36,602 nucleotides of DNA from Paracoccaceae bacterium (GCA_007120685.1 SKNG01000413.1:1-36602); one strand, 5' to 3'; numbered from the stretch's first letter, positions 16,973 through 25,231 are shown. Notes: generated from the sequence alone by a model not told the origin. Program-made: numbers and translations.

Positions 16973-18824
16973 CCCGCGCCTCGGCACCGCCCCCGCAGGC
17001 AGCGTGACGGCCGACTGGGCGCGGTTCAGCGACCCCGCCGACGCCGCCGATTTCCTGCACGGCTGGTTCGGCATCCTGCTGTCGGAAATCGAGGGCGCGT
17101 GCGCGGGGATGCTGATGCTGGAGACCGAGGACGGCGCGCTGGTCCCCGCCGCCACCTGGCCTGATGAAAGCGTCATCCCCCGGCTGGCCCCGCTGGCCGG
17201 GCGGCTGCGCAATGCGCTTGATCACACGGTGCTGGAGCGCGCCGAGGGGGCGCAGCTGATCGGCTATCCGCTGTTCGTCGAGGGGCATCTGCACGGCGTC
17301 ATCGCGCTGGCCTGCGATCCGCCCGAACCGGCCATGCTGGACCACATCCTGCGCCGGCTGCACTGGGGCAGCGGCTGGGTGCATGCCATCGTCCAGCGCG
17401 CGCGCGAGATGCGCGCTGCGGCCAGCGCCGAACGCAGCGCGCTGGCGCTGGACATGCTGGCCGCGGCCGAGGATGCCGAGGGGCTGGAGGGCGCGCTGCG
17501 CGGGCTGGTCAACGAACTGCGCCTGCGGCTGCTGGCCGACCGGGTGTCTGTGGCGCTGATGCAGGGCCCGCGGCTGCGGCTGCGCGTGGTGTCCGAGACC
17601 GCCGAGGCCGACCGCCGCACCGGCGACATGCGCAGCCTGCGCGAGGCGATGAATGAGGCGCGGTTGCAGACCCGCATGCTGGTCTGGCCGGACCCTTCGG
17701 ACAGCGGACTGGCGGTGCTGGCCGCGCATGCCAACCACGCGCGCCGCGCCGCGGTTTCGGCGATGCTCAGCGTGCCGCTGATGCTGCGCGGGCGGATGCT
17801 GGGAGTGATCGCGCTGGAGCGGCTGCGCGCCACGGATGCCGCGCCCGATGCGCCATCTGGCCGGTTCACGCCGGCCGAGGCCGATCTGGCGCAGGCGCTT
17901 TGCGCCAGTATCGCGCCCGCCGTGCACAGCCGGATGCGCGCGCATCGCTGGCTGGCCGGGCGCGGGCCGGACATGCTGGGGCGCGGCCTGCGGCGTCTGT
18001 TCGGTCCCGGCTATCCGGTGCTGAAACTGGGCGCGGCGGCGGCGCTGGGGCTGGGGCTGGGGCTGGCCTTTCTGCCCGCCACCGTCACCGTCACCGCGCC
18101 GGCCCGGGTGCTGGGCGAGGTGCAGCGCGCCGTTGCCGCCCCCTTTGACGGCTACATAGACACCGCGCCGCGCCGCGCCGGCGACCGGGTGGCGGCGGGC
18201 GATATCATCGCCACGCTGGAAACCCGCGATCTGGCGCTGGAACAGGCGCGGCAGCGGGCGGAATTGGCGCGCCTCGCCTCGGCCCGCCGGCAGACCCTGG
18301 CCGAGGGCGACCGGGTGGGGCTGGCGACGCTCGATGCCCGCGCCGCCGGGGTGCGCGCCGAACTGGCGCTGACCGAGGCGCGGATCGACCGCGCGGTGCT
18401 GCGCGCGCCGGTCGACGGCATCATCGTCTCGGGCGATCTGGGCCAGCAACTGGGTGCCCCGGTGGCGCGCGGCGACGTGCTGTTCGAGGTGGCGGGCGAG
18501 GCCGGGCACATTCTGGCGCTGGAGGTAGGCGAGCACGATATCGACGCTCTCGCCCCCGGCGCGCAGGGCCGCGTGGCGCTGGTGGGACTTTCCGGCGCGC
18601 GCTTGCCCTTCCGCATCGACCATCTGGGCGCGGTGGGCGAGGTGGGGCAGGGCCGCAACGTCTTTCTGGCCGAAGCCCGCCTGACCGCCGAGGCCCCGCC
18701 GGCGCTGCGCCCCGGCATGGCCGGGCGGGCGCGCATCGATGTGGGCGAGGCGAGCCTGTTTCATGCGCTGACAAGGGCCACGGCGCTGCGGCTGCGGCAT
18801 CTGCTCTGGCGGCTGTCGCCATAG
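16962..18824 (+). CDS. GAF-domain membrane-fusion (HlyD-type) adaptor protein
   Basis: 620 residues. The ATG at 16962 overlaps the end of the giant gene by 11 bases and gives a natural MTVDPRLG start. A longer frame back to 16746 only runs antiparallel to the upstream repeat region and is not used. Residues about 25-340 contain two GAF-like domains ending in the typical LMLRGRMLGVIALERL strand, and should be cytoplasmic. One transmembrane helix follows at about 353-377. A periplasmic adaptor part then follows: a split lipoyl-type domain (VAAPFDGYIDTAPRRAGDRV and AVLRAPVDGIIVSGDLGQQL), a short helical hairpin and a beta-barrel ending RPGMAGRARIDVG. Such adaptors link inner-membrane pumps to outer-membrane channels. 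The GAF part could sense a ligand or tether the complex to a cytoplasmic partner, possibly the SecA-like protein. Function is inferred from context. Confidence 0.88.
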   Translation: MTVDPRLGTAPAGSVTADWARFSDPADAADFLHGWFGILLSEIEGACAGMLMLETEDGALVPAATWPDESVIPRLAPLAGRLRNALDHTVLERAEGAQLIGYPLFVEGHLHGVIALACDPPEPAMLDHILRRLHWGSGWVHAIVQRAREMRAAASAERSALALDMLAAAEDAEGLEGALRGLVNELRLRLLADRVSVALMQGPRLRLRVVSETAEADRRTGDMRSLREAMNEARLQTRMLVWPDPSDSGLAVLAAHANHARRAAVSAMLSVPLMLRGRMLGVIALERLRATDAAPDAPSGRFTPAEADLAQALCASIAPAVHSRMRAHRWLAGRGPDMLGRGLRRLFGPGYPVLKLGAAAALGLGLGLAFLPATVTVTAPARVLGEVQRAVAAPFDGYIDTAPRRAGDRVAAGDIIATLETRDLALEQARQRAELARLASARRQTLAEGDRVGLATLDARAAGVRAELALTEARIDRAVLRAPVDGIIVSGDLGQQLGAPVARGDVLFEVAGEAGHILALEVGEHDIDALAPGAQGRVALVGLSGARLPFRIDHLGAVGEVGQGRNVFLAEARLTAEAPPALRPGMAGRARIDVGEASLFHALTRATALRLRHLLWRLSP

Positions 18825-18834
18825 GGGCGGGGGG

Positions 18835-20991
18835 ATGAGCGAGAGTTTCTTCAGCCCGCTCTGGTATCGCCTGGCCGACCTGCGCCCGGCGCTGAAGCCG
18901 CAGGTGGATGTGGCGCTGCATGATTACGGCGGCGAGGCCTGGCATGTGCTGCGCGACCCGGTGACAGGCAAGCTTTACCGCTTCACCGCCCCCGCCTGGC
19001 AGATCGTCGGCCGCATGAACGGCCGCCAGCCCCTGTCGCGCATCTGGGCCGAGGCGATGGATGCCATGGGCCCTGACGCGCTGTCGCAGGAAGAGGCGGT
19101 GCAACTGCTCTCGCAGCTTTATCAGGCCGATCTGCTCAGCGTCGATGCCACGCCCGATGCCGCCGAACTCTTGGACCGGATGCAGCGCCAGCGCCGGCAG
19201 AAGCGGCAGCGTTTCTACAAGAATCCGCTGGCGATTCCGCTGCCGCTGTTCGACCCCGACCGGATGCTGGAACGCCTCGCGCCCTTGGTGCGCGGGCCAC
19301 GCGCCGGGGTCTTCTGGGCCGTGGTCTGGCTGGGGGTGGTGCTGCCCGCGCTGGCGCTGGTGCCGCTGAACTGGGATGCGCTAAGCCAGACCGGCCCGCG
19401 CGAATGGCTGGCGCTGGACAACCTGCTTCTGATGGCCTGCATCTACCCGTTCGTGAAGGCGCTGCATGAACTGGCACACGGGCTGGCCGCCAAGCGTCAC
19501 GGCGGCGCGGTGCATGAGACCGGCATCATGTTCCTGGTCTTCTACCCGGTGCCTTACGTCGATGCCTCCTCCTCGGCCTTCTTCCCGGAACGGCGGGCGC
19601 GGGCGCTGGTCGGCGCGGCGGGCATCCTGGCCGAGGTCTGGCTGGCCTGCGCCGCGTTCCTTTTGTGGCTGGCCGCCGAACCCGGTCTGCTGCGCGACAT
19701 CCTGTTCAACATCATGCTGATCGGCGGCATTTCCACCGTGCTGATCAACGGCAACCCGCTGCTGAAGTTCGACGGCTACTATGTGCTCTGCGACGTGCTG
19801 GGCATGCCCAACCTGGGCCCGCGCGCGAACAAGGCCTGGGGGCGGCTGGCCAAGGGCGTGCTGGGGCTGGAAGACAACCGCAACGCCCCGCGCCGCCGGG
19901 CCGAGGCCTGGGCCTTCTACCTCTACGCCCCTGCCGCCTTCGTCTACCGGCTGTTCATCATGCTGACCATCGCGGTGATGGTATCCACCCAGTATTTCCT
20001 CGCCGGCGTGCTGATCGCCTGCTGGAGCATGTTCCAGGCGCTGCTTCTGCCGCTGTTCAAGACGCTGGGCCATCTGTGGTCCGATCCCCGCCTTGCCGAA
20101 CGGCGCAAGCGGGCCTGGGCGACGATGGCGGCGGCGATCGGGGCGCTGGCGCTGTTGCTGCTGGCGCTGCCTCTGCCGCTGCGCGAGGGGGCGCAGGGTG
20201 TGGTCTGGCTGCCCGAACGCGCGCATCTGCGGGTGGAAACCGGCGGGTTTCTGGTCTCATTGCCGGTGCCGCCGGGCAGCTGGGTCAGCGCCGGCACCGT
20301 GCTGGCGGTGCTGGAGGCGCCGGCAGAGGTGGCGCATCTGCAGATGGCCAGCGCCCGCCAGCACGAGGCACGGTTGCGCGCCCAGGCCGCGCGGGTCAGC
20401 GACAGCGCTGCCTGGCGGCAGGCGATGGCGGAACTGGCCCAGCACGAGGCGGCGCTGGCCCATGCGCAGGACCGCGTGCGGCGGCTGGAGTTGCGCGCGG
20501 GGCTGGACGGGCGGTTTCACATCAGCCTGCCCGGCCTGGCACCGGGGCGGTATTTTGCGGAAGGGGCGGTGATTGGCCATGTGTTGCCCGATGCCCCGCC
20601 GATGGTGCGCGCCAGTCTGGAAGAACCCGTGGCCGAGTTTCTGGACACGCGGCTGAACCGCATCATGCTGCGCCTGCCGGGCGATGCGGGGCAGGAACTG
20701 GCCGCCATCGGGTTGCGCCGCGTGCCGATGACCGAGAACCGCCTGCCCGCCGCCGCGCTGGGCCGGGCAGGGGGCGGGCGGCTGGCCTCGGACCCCGGGG
20801 ATCCGGACGGGCTGGCGACGCTCGACCCGGTGGTGACGGTGGATCTGGCCGTGCCCGATCTGCCGCCCGGGCGCTATGGCCAGCGGGTCGAGGTGAAATT
20901 CGATCTGGGGCTGGAACCGCTGGGGCTGCGGCTGTGGCGGCGGGCGCGGGTGGCGTTCCTGTCGGTCTTTGCCGGGGGCGAGGGGGCATGA
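18835..20991 (+). CDS. PqqD-like / M50 site-2-protease-like / HlyD-like fusion membrane protein
   Basis: 718 residues, starting 10 bases after the adaptor stop behind a G-rich ribosome site. The N-terminal 110 residues resemble a PqqD-like winged domain (VLRDPVTGKLYRF...QLYQADLL), the fold used elsewhere to bind leader peptides. About six transmembrane helices follow, with the M50 zinc motif HELAH at residues 211-215 and the partner motif NPLLKFDGYY at 307-316, whose Asp313 would be the third ligand. Active-site residues therefore look intact. The C-terminal 250 residues carry a lipoyl-type half-motif (ETGGFLVSLPVPPGSWVSAG), a coiled-coil hairpin and a barrel as in HlyD adaptors. Relatives are annotated as putative peptide zinc metalloproteases next to HlyD genes. 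Here it probably handles or cleaves the exported giant protein, which is inference. Confidence 0.88.
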   Translation: MSESFFSPLWYRLADLRPALKPQVDVALHDYGGEAWHVLRDPVTGKLYRFTAPAWQIVGRMNGRQPLSRIWAEAMDAMGPDALSQEEAVQLLSQLYQADLLSVDATPDAAELLDRMQRQRRQKRQRFYKNPLAIPLPLFDPDRMLERLAPLVRGPRAGVFWAVVWLGVVLPALALVPLNWDALSQTGPREWLALDNLLLMACIYPFVKALHELAHGLAAKRHGGAVHETGIMFLVFYPVPYVDASSSAFFPERRARALVGAAGILAEVWLACAAFLLWLAAEPGLLRDILFNIMLIGGISTVLINGNPLLKFDGYYVLCDVLGMPNLGPRANKAWGRLAKGVLGLEDNRNAPRRRAEAWAFYLYAPAAFVYRLFIMLTIAVMVSTQYFLAGVLIACWSMFQALLLPLFKTLGHLWSDPRLAERRKRAWATMAAAIGALALLLLALPLPLREGAQGVVWLPERAHLRVETGGFLVSLPVPPGSWVSAGTVLAVLEAPAEVAHLQMASARQHEARLRAQAARVSDSAAWRQAMAELAQHEAALAHAQDRVRRLELRAGLDGRFHISLPGLAPGRYFAEGAVIGHVLPDAPPMVRASLEEPVAEFLDTRLNRIMLRLPGDAGQELAAIGLRRVPMTENRLPAAALGRAGGGRLASDPGDPDGLATLDPVVTVDLAVPDLPPGRYGQRVEVKFDLGLEPLGLRLWRRARVAFLSVFAGGEGA

Positions 20992-22973
20992 ACCGGCCCT
21001 GGCTGATCCGTGACCGCGCGCCGGCCTATTTCGCCGAACGGCGCTGGCCGGTGCCGAAATGGTATGACGAGGCGGTGACCACCGCGTGGCGCACGCTGGT
21101 CCCGCCGCTGCGCCGCAGCGGGCTGCGCGACCGGTTGGTGGTGGGGCTGACCCTTTGGCTGGGACGGGGCCTGCGCCGCCTGCCCGATGATGCACTGACC
21201 ACCCGCGCCCAGGCGCTGCGCCCGGTGCTGCTGCGGCGGGGCTTCACCCTGACCGCCACCGCCCGCGCCTTTGCCCTGGCGCGCGAGGCGCTGCGGCGCG
21301 AGCTGGGCTTTTCGCTGCACGGGGTGCAGATCCGGGGCGGGGCGCAGATCCTCGCCGGGCGGGTGGCCGAGATGGCGACGGGCGAGGGCAAGACCGTCAC
21401 CGCCGCGCTGCCCGCCGCCGCCGCCGCGCTGGCCGGCGTGCCGGTGCATGTCGTCACCGTCAACGACTACCTGTCGCGGCGCGACCATGACGAACTGGCC
21501 CCCGTCTACGCCCGGCTGGGCCTGCGCACCGGCTGGATCGAGGCCGAGATGCCGCCGGCGGCCAAGGTCGCCGCCTATGCCGCCCCCATCGTCTATGTCA
21601 CCAACAAGACGCTGGTTTTCGACTATCTGCGCAGCCGGCTGGGCCGCGACGGGCCGGATACCGCCCAGCGCCACGCCGCCGCCATGCTGCGCGGCAAGCC
21701 CGCGCCGGTGCCGATGCCCCATGCGCTGGGCTTCTGCATCGTGGATGAGGCCGACAGCATATTGATCGACGAGGCGCAGACGCCGCTGATCATCGCCGCC
21801 CCCGACCAGACCCTCTCCGAGGATGATTGCCGCCATGCGCTGGCCGAGGCCGCCGCGCTGCGCGAAGGCGCGGATTTTCGGCTGGACCAGGCGCGGCGCC
21901 GCGCCGAACTGACCCGCGCGGGCAAGGCCCGGCTGGAAGCGCGCGCGCGCGATGCCGAGGGCGCGCCGATGCTGTGGCAGATTGCCCCGGCGCGCGAGGA
22001 ACTGGCCCGCCATGCGCTGGCCGCGCTGCATCTGCATATCCGCGACCAGCATTACATCCTGGCCGAGGACAAGGTGCAGATCGTCGACGAATTCACCGGC
22101 CGCGTGCTGGCCGACCGGCAATGGCAGGCCGGGCTGCACCAGATGGTCGAGGTCAAGGAGGGGCTGCCGCCCGGCGCCTCGCGCCGCACGCTGGCGCAGA
22201 TCACCTATCAGGGCTTCTTTCGCCGCTACCTGTGGTTCGGCGGCATGACCGGCACCGGGGCCGAGGTGGTGTGCGAGCTTTGGGCGACCTACGGGCTGGC
22301 GGTGACCCCGGTGCCGCGCCACCGCCGCTTGCGCCGGCGCGACAGGGGCGCGCGGCTTTACCGCCGCGATGGCGACAGGCTGCGGGCGGTTGCGGGGGCG
22401 GCGGCGGCGATGGTGGCGCGGGGGCGGCCGGTGCTGATCGGCACGCGGTCGGTGGAGATGTCGGAACGGGTCTCGGCGGCGCTGGAGCAGGCCGGGGTGG
22501 GGCATGTGGTGCTCAACGCCCGGCAGGACGGCGACGAGGCGGCGCTGATTGCGCAGGCGGGGCAGGCGGGCGCGGTGACGGTGGCCACCAACATGGCCGG
22601 GCGGGGCACCGACATCAGGCTCAGCCCCGCGGCCCGGGGTGCGGGCGGGCTGCATGTCATCATGACCGAATACCATGAGAGCGCGCGCATCGACCGCCAG
22701 TTGATCGGCCGCGCGGGGCGGCAGGGCGACCCGGGCAGCGCGCAGGCCATCGTGGCGCTGGACGACGCGCTGTTTCGCCGCCACGCCCCGCGCCTGACCC
22801 GGGCGTTGGCCTGGCTGGTGCCGGGGGCGCGGCTGCCGTCGGCGCTGGCGCATCTTCTGCGCCTTGCCGCGCAGCGCGCGGCCGAGGCCAAGGCCCGCCA
22901 GCGCCGCGAGGGCGTGCTGCGCCGGGCCGACAAGCTGGAGAAATCGCTGGGCTTTACCCGCCGGCCGGTCTGA
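20988..22973 (+). CDS. Short SecA-like translocase ATPase (accessory SecA paralogue)
   Basis: 661 residues. The ATG at 20988 overlaps the previous stop as ATGA, so the genes are translationally coupled. The SecA motor is complete: Walker A MATGEGKT (129-136), NDYLSRRD, YVTNKTLVFDYLR, DEAD box 253-256 in VDEADSILIDEAQTPLI, a preprotein-crosslinking region with YILAEDKVQIVDEFTGR, FGGMTGTG, TNMAGRGTDI, and motif VI QLIGRAGRQG (571-580). Housekeeping SecA continues some 300 residues beyond motif VI with the helical scaffold/wing domains and a zinc-binding tail. Here only about 80 residues follow, ending in a basic coil. It therefore cannot be the normal SecA and resembles a specialised accessory SecA. 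Location after the giant gene and two membrane proteins suggests it powers export of that substrate. Confidence 0.9.
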   Translation: MNRPWLIRDRAPAYFAERRWPVPKWYDEAVTTAWRTLVPPLRRSGLRDRLVVGLTLWLGRGLRRLPDDALTTRAQALRPVLLRRGFTLTATARAFALAREALRRELGFSLHGVQIRGGAQILAGRVAEMATGEGKTVTAALPAAAAALAGVPVHVVTVNDYLSRRDHDELAPVYARLGLRTGWIEAEMPPAAKVAAYAAPIVYVTNKTLVFDYLRSRLGRDGPDTAQRHAAAMLRGKPAPVPMPHALGFCIVDEADSILIDEAQTPLIIAAPDQTLSEDDCRHALAEAAALREGADFRLDQARRRAELTRAGKARLEARARDAEGAPMLWQIAPAREELARHALAALHLHIRDQHYILAEDKVQIVDEFTGRVLADRQWQAGLHQMVEVKEGLPPGASRRTLAQITYQGFFRRYLWFGGMTGTGAEVVCELWATYGLAVTPVPRHRRLRRRDRGARLYRRDGDRLRAVAGAAAAMVARGRPVLIGTRSVEMSERVSAALEQAGVGHVVLNARQDGDEAALIAQAGQAGAVTVATNMAGRGTDIRLSPAARGAGGLHVIMTEYHESARIDRQLIGRAGRQGDPGSAQAIVALDDALFRRHAPRLTRALAWLVPGARLPSALAHLLRLAAQRAAEAKARQRREGVLRRADKLEKSLGFTRRPV

Positions 22974-22981
22974 GTGCGGGG

Positions 22982-23023
22982 ACGCGCCTTGCAAGGCGCG
23001 TGAAGGGCCTTCGAAGGCCCTTC
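22982..23023. terminator. Two abutting perfect palindromes, probable bidirectional terminator
   Basis: A perfect 20-bp palindrome (22982-23001, half acgcgccttg) is directly followed by a perfect 22-bp palindrome (23002-23023, half gaagggccttc). They fill the 69-bp gap between the stop of the SecA-like gene and the stop of the convergent adaptor gene. Both could form strong hairpins in either transcript. No T-run follows either one, so a non-canonical bidirectional terminator, an mRNA-end stabiliser or a protein-binding site are all possible. A further 10-bp palindrome TGACCGGTCA (23036-23045) overlaps the convergent stop codon. Confidence 0.6.
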
Positions 23024-23042
23024 CTCGGCAGACGGTGACCGG

Positions 23043-23888
23043 TCAGCCCGCCTCGAAGCGCACGGTGCAGCGCAGCCCGGCGGGGAGGGCCATGTCCGGG
23101 TTCGGCAGCACCAGCCGCACCCCGAAGGTGCCGCTGGCCGCGTCGATCACCGGATCGACCACGCTGACCCGTGCTGCATGGCTGCCGCCAACCGGCGCCT
23201 CGGGCAGCACCATCGCCATCTGGTCCGCGGTGATCTGCCCATGCAGCGACAGATCCACGATCGCCTCGACATGTAGCGGGTCCAGCCGGGCGATGGTCAT
23301 CAGCACCGCCGTTTCCGACCAGAACTCGCCCACCGCCATGCCGCGTTCCAGCACCACGCCATCGACCGGCGCGCGGATGCGGCGCCGCTCGCGCTCGGCC
23401 ATCGCGGTTTCCAGATCGACCTCGGCCAGCAGCCGGTTCTGCCGCGCCGCGCGCAACTCATTGATGGCGATCAGCAGCGATGTCTCGGTCTCGGCCATGG
23501 TCGCGGCCGAAATCACCTCTCGCGCCAGCAGCGCCTGCTGCCGGGTCAGTTGCGCCTCCAGCAGCCCAACGCGCGATTGCGCCGCCTCGATCTCGGCATC
23601 GCTTTCCAGCCGGGTCTCGGCCGCGCGCACCGCCATCGCCTGCAATGTGTCGTCCAACCTTGCGATCACCTCGCCCTCGGCAACCCGGTCGCCCCTATCG
23701 CGCCGCACCTCGGCAATCAGCCCGGTCACCGGCGCTCCGATATTGACCGTCTCGCTGGGGCGGATCACGCAATCGGCCTCGGCCGCCGCCAGCGCACAGG
23801 GCGTCAGCAGCAGGCCGGCCAGCAAGGCCGGGGCGGAAAGGCGCGCGCGCAAAGCCATGACGGCAGTCTGCGAAACCTTGCCGGGCAT
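23043..23888 (-). CDS. Periplasmic efflux adaptor (RND/HlyD membrane-fusion family)
   Basis: 281 residues from the ATG at 23888. A second ATG at 23858 would give 271 residues with a cleaner signal peptide (MALRARLSAPALLAGLL... ending ALA-A), and neither start has a convincing Shine-Dalgarno. After the signal sequence come a lipoyl half (VNIGAPVTGLIAEVRRDRGD), a coiled-coil hairpin rich in Ala, Glu and Arg (about 80-165), the second lipoyl half (RRIRAPVDGVVLERGMAVGE) and a beta-barrel ending LPAGLRCTVRFEAG. This is the shape of a short RND/HlyD-type adaptor lacking a membrane-proximal domain. It points towards the SecA-like operon and may be a second adaptor of the same machinery, or it could serve an unrelated pump. 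No pump or outer-membrane factor gene is next to it. Confidence 0.85.
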   Translation of the reverse strand: MPGKVSQTAVMALRARLSAPALLAGLLLTPCALAAAEADCVIRPSETVNIGAPVTGLIAEVRRDRGDRVAEGEVIARLDDTLQAMAVRAAETRLESDAEIEAAQSRVGLLEAQLTRQQALLAREVISAATMAETETSLLIAINELRAARQNRLLAEVDLETAMAERERRRIRAPVDGVVLERGMAVGEFWSETAVLMTIARLDPLHVEAIVDLSLHGQITADQMAMVLPEAPVGGSHAARVSVVDPVIDAASGTFGVRLVLPNPDMALPAGLRCTVRFEAG

Positions 23889-24152
23889 GTAAAGCACGAT
23901 CCGCTGCCGCCCTGACCCGGCATATACGCGCTGAAGTTCCAGCCATGCCCTCTGGTTTCATCGTGGCGCCGAAATCAGGCGTACCGGTCTGTCAGGCGCG
24001 TTCGGCGGCTACCGAGGCCTGGCCAGTAGATCGCCGACACCCGGCATTGCCGGGCACACCCCGCGCCTGGAGGAATGTCCTACAATCCTCTGGACAGCCA
24101 TCATGTTCGTCAATAGCGTTGTTGCACTCGAAGTCCTTGGGAGGAGACATCG
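23889..24152. promoter_or_regulatory. Divergent intergenic region between adaptor gene and dctP
   Basis: 264 bp without a supported gene, which must carry the promoters of the minus-strand adaptor and of the TRAP operon. A strong ribosome site (gggaggaga) lies 5 bases before the dctP start. An imperfect dyad TGTCC-N11-GGACA (24076-24096) is a possible operator for a transport regulator, but the arms are short. I could not recognise a confident -35/-10 pair. Confidence 0.4.
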
Positions 24153-25181
24153 ATGCGTATACCTTCGGCTCTTGCCGCGTCGGCGCTTGCGCTGACGCTG
24201 ACCGCCGGCCCGCTCGCGGCCGAAACCGTTCTGCGCTATTCGCAGTGGTTGCCGCCGACCCACCAGCTGCGGGTCAATGTCATCGACCCCTATCTGGAAA
24301 GCTGGGCCGAGGTGACCGACGGCGCCGTCCGCGTGGAACCGACGCCGGCCATTGTCGGCACCCTGGCCGGGCAATTCGACACCGTCCTGGACGGTATCGT
24401 CGATATCGTCTTCATTCTGCACGGGGTCACGCCCGGCCGTCTGGACCTGCAGCAGGTGGGCGAGTTGCCATTCCTGGGCAATAGCGCCGAGGCCACATCG
24501 GTTGCCTATTGGCGGACCTATCAGGAGCAGCTGTCACGGTATGGCGAATTCGACGGGGTGGTGCCGCTGGCGGTTTTCACGCACGGTCCGGGCGCGATCT
24601 ACCTGAACAGCGGGATCATGACCGCGCTCGACGATCTGCGCGGCAAGCGGCTGCGTGTGGGGTCCGAGGCGGTGGGCCGGTCGGTCAGCGCGCTGGGTGG
24701 CGTGCCGGTGCAGACGCCGCTGAACGAGATCTACGAGGTGCTGTCCACCGGCGTGGTGGATGGCGTGCTGATGAACCTGGAGGCGGCGCAGAGCTTCAAC
24801 CTGATCGACGTGCTGCCAGATGCCTCGCAGATCCCCGGCGGCATCTACAACCTGACGATGTCGATCCTGATCAACGAGGATAGCTGGAATGCCCTGGCGC
24901 CCGAGCATCGGGAGGCCATCATGGCAATCTCTGGCGAACCGCTGGTGCGCGAACTCGGCCGCTGGCAGGATATGAACGACGAGGCCGGGATCGCCGCACT
25001 GCAGGCCGCGGGCCGCACTGTCGCGCCGATCTCTGACGATCTGGCCGCAGAGATGGAGGCGGCATTGACGCCGGTTTTCGGTGCCTGGTTCGACCGCGCC
25101 CGGGAACTGGGGGCCGAGGATCCGGAGGCGATCCTGGAAGCCTTCCGGGCGCATGTGGCGGCGATTGAAGCCGAGATGTAG
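24153..25181 (+). CDS. dctP: TRAP transporter substrate-binding protein DctP
   Basis: 342 residues with a Sec signal peptide (MRIPSALAASALALTLTAG..., cleavage near LAA-ET) and the DctP/TAXI-like periplasmic fold: YSQWLPPTHQL at the start, the GKRLRVGSEAVG segment that holds the usual carboxylate-binding Arg, and LNEIYEVLSTGVVDGVLMN characteristic of DctP family proteins. It captures an organic acid in the periplasm and hands it to the membrane subunits encoded directly downstream. The linked acyl-CoA ligase suggests a monocarboxylic acid rather than a C4-dicarboxylate, which is inference. The start is well supported by a GGAGG-type ribosome site. Confidence 0.93.
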   Translation: MRIPSALAASALALTLTAGPLAAETVLRYSQWLPPTHQLRVNVIDPYLESWAEVTDGAVRVEPTPAIVGTLAGQFDTVLDGIVDIVFILHGVTPGRLDLQQVGELPFLGNSAEATSVAYWRTYQEQLSRYGEFDGVVPLAVFTHGPGAIYLNSGIMTALDDLRGKRLRVGSEAVGRSVSALGGVPVQTPLNEIYEVLSTGVVDGVLMNLEAAQSFNLIDVLPDASQIPGGIYNLTMSILINEDSWNALAPEHREAIMAISGEPLVRELGRWQDMNDEAGIAALQAAGRTVAPISDDLAAEMEAALTPVFGAWFDRARELGAEDPEAILEAFRAHVAAIEAEM

Positions 25182-25189
25182 GCGCGGCT

Positions 25190-25219
25190 GCGCGGCGCCC
25201 GGGCGACCGGGTGCCGCGC
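25190..25219 (+). promoter_or_regulatory. Strong intercistronic hairpin with GCGA tetraloop between dctP and dctQ
   Basis: Bases 25190-25202 pair with 25207-25219 over 13 positions with one G-U pair, closing a GCGA loop that fits the stable GNRA class. It starts 8 bases after the dctP stop and ends one base before the GGAGG ribosome site of dctQ. Such stem-loops after a binding-protein gene commonly protect the upstream mRNA or attenuate read-through, giving more binding protein than membrane subunits. There is no T-run, so full termination is unlikely. Confidence 0.7.
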
Positions 25220-25231
25220 CGGAGGACGGTC

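Noticed and set aside
19665..20987. Long upstream extension of the SecA-like frame
   Set aside because: It lies inside the M50 fusion gene and has no SecA similarity. The ATG at 20988 overlaps the M50 stop and begins the SecA-like sequence.
20988..22973. Housekeeping secA
   Set aside because: Too short by about 240 residues, lacks the scaffold and zinc-binding tail, and sits in a specialised operon.
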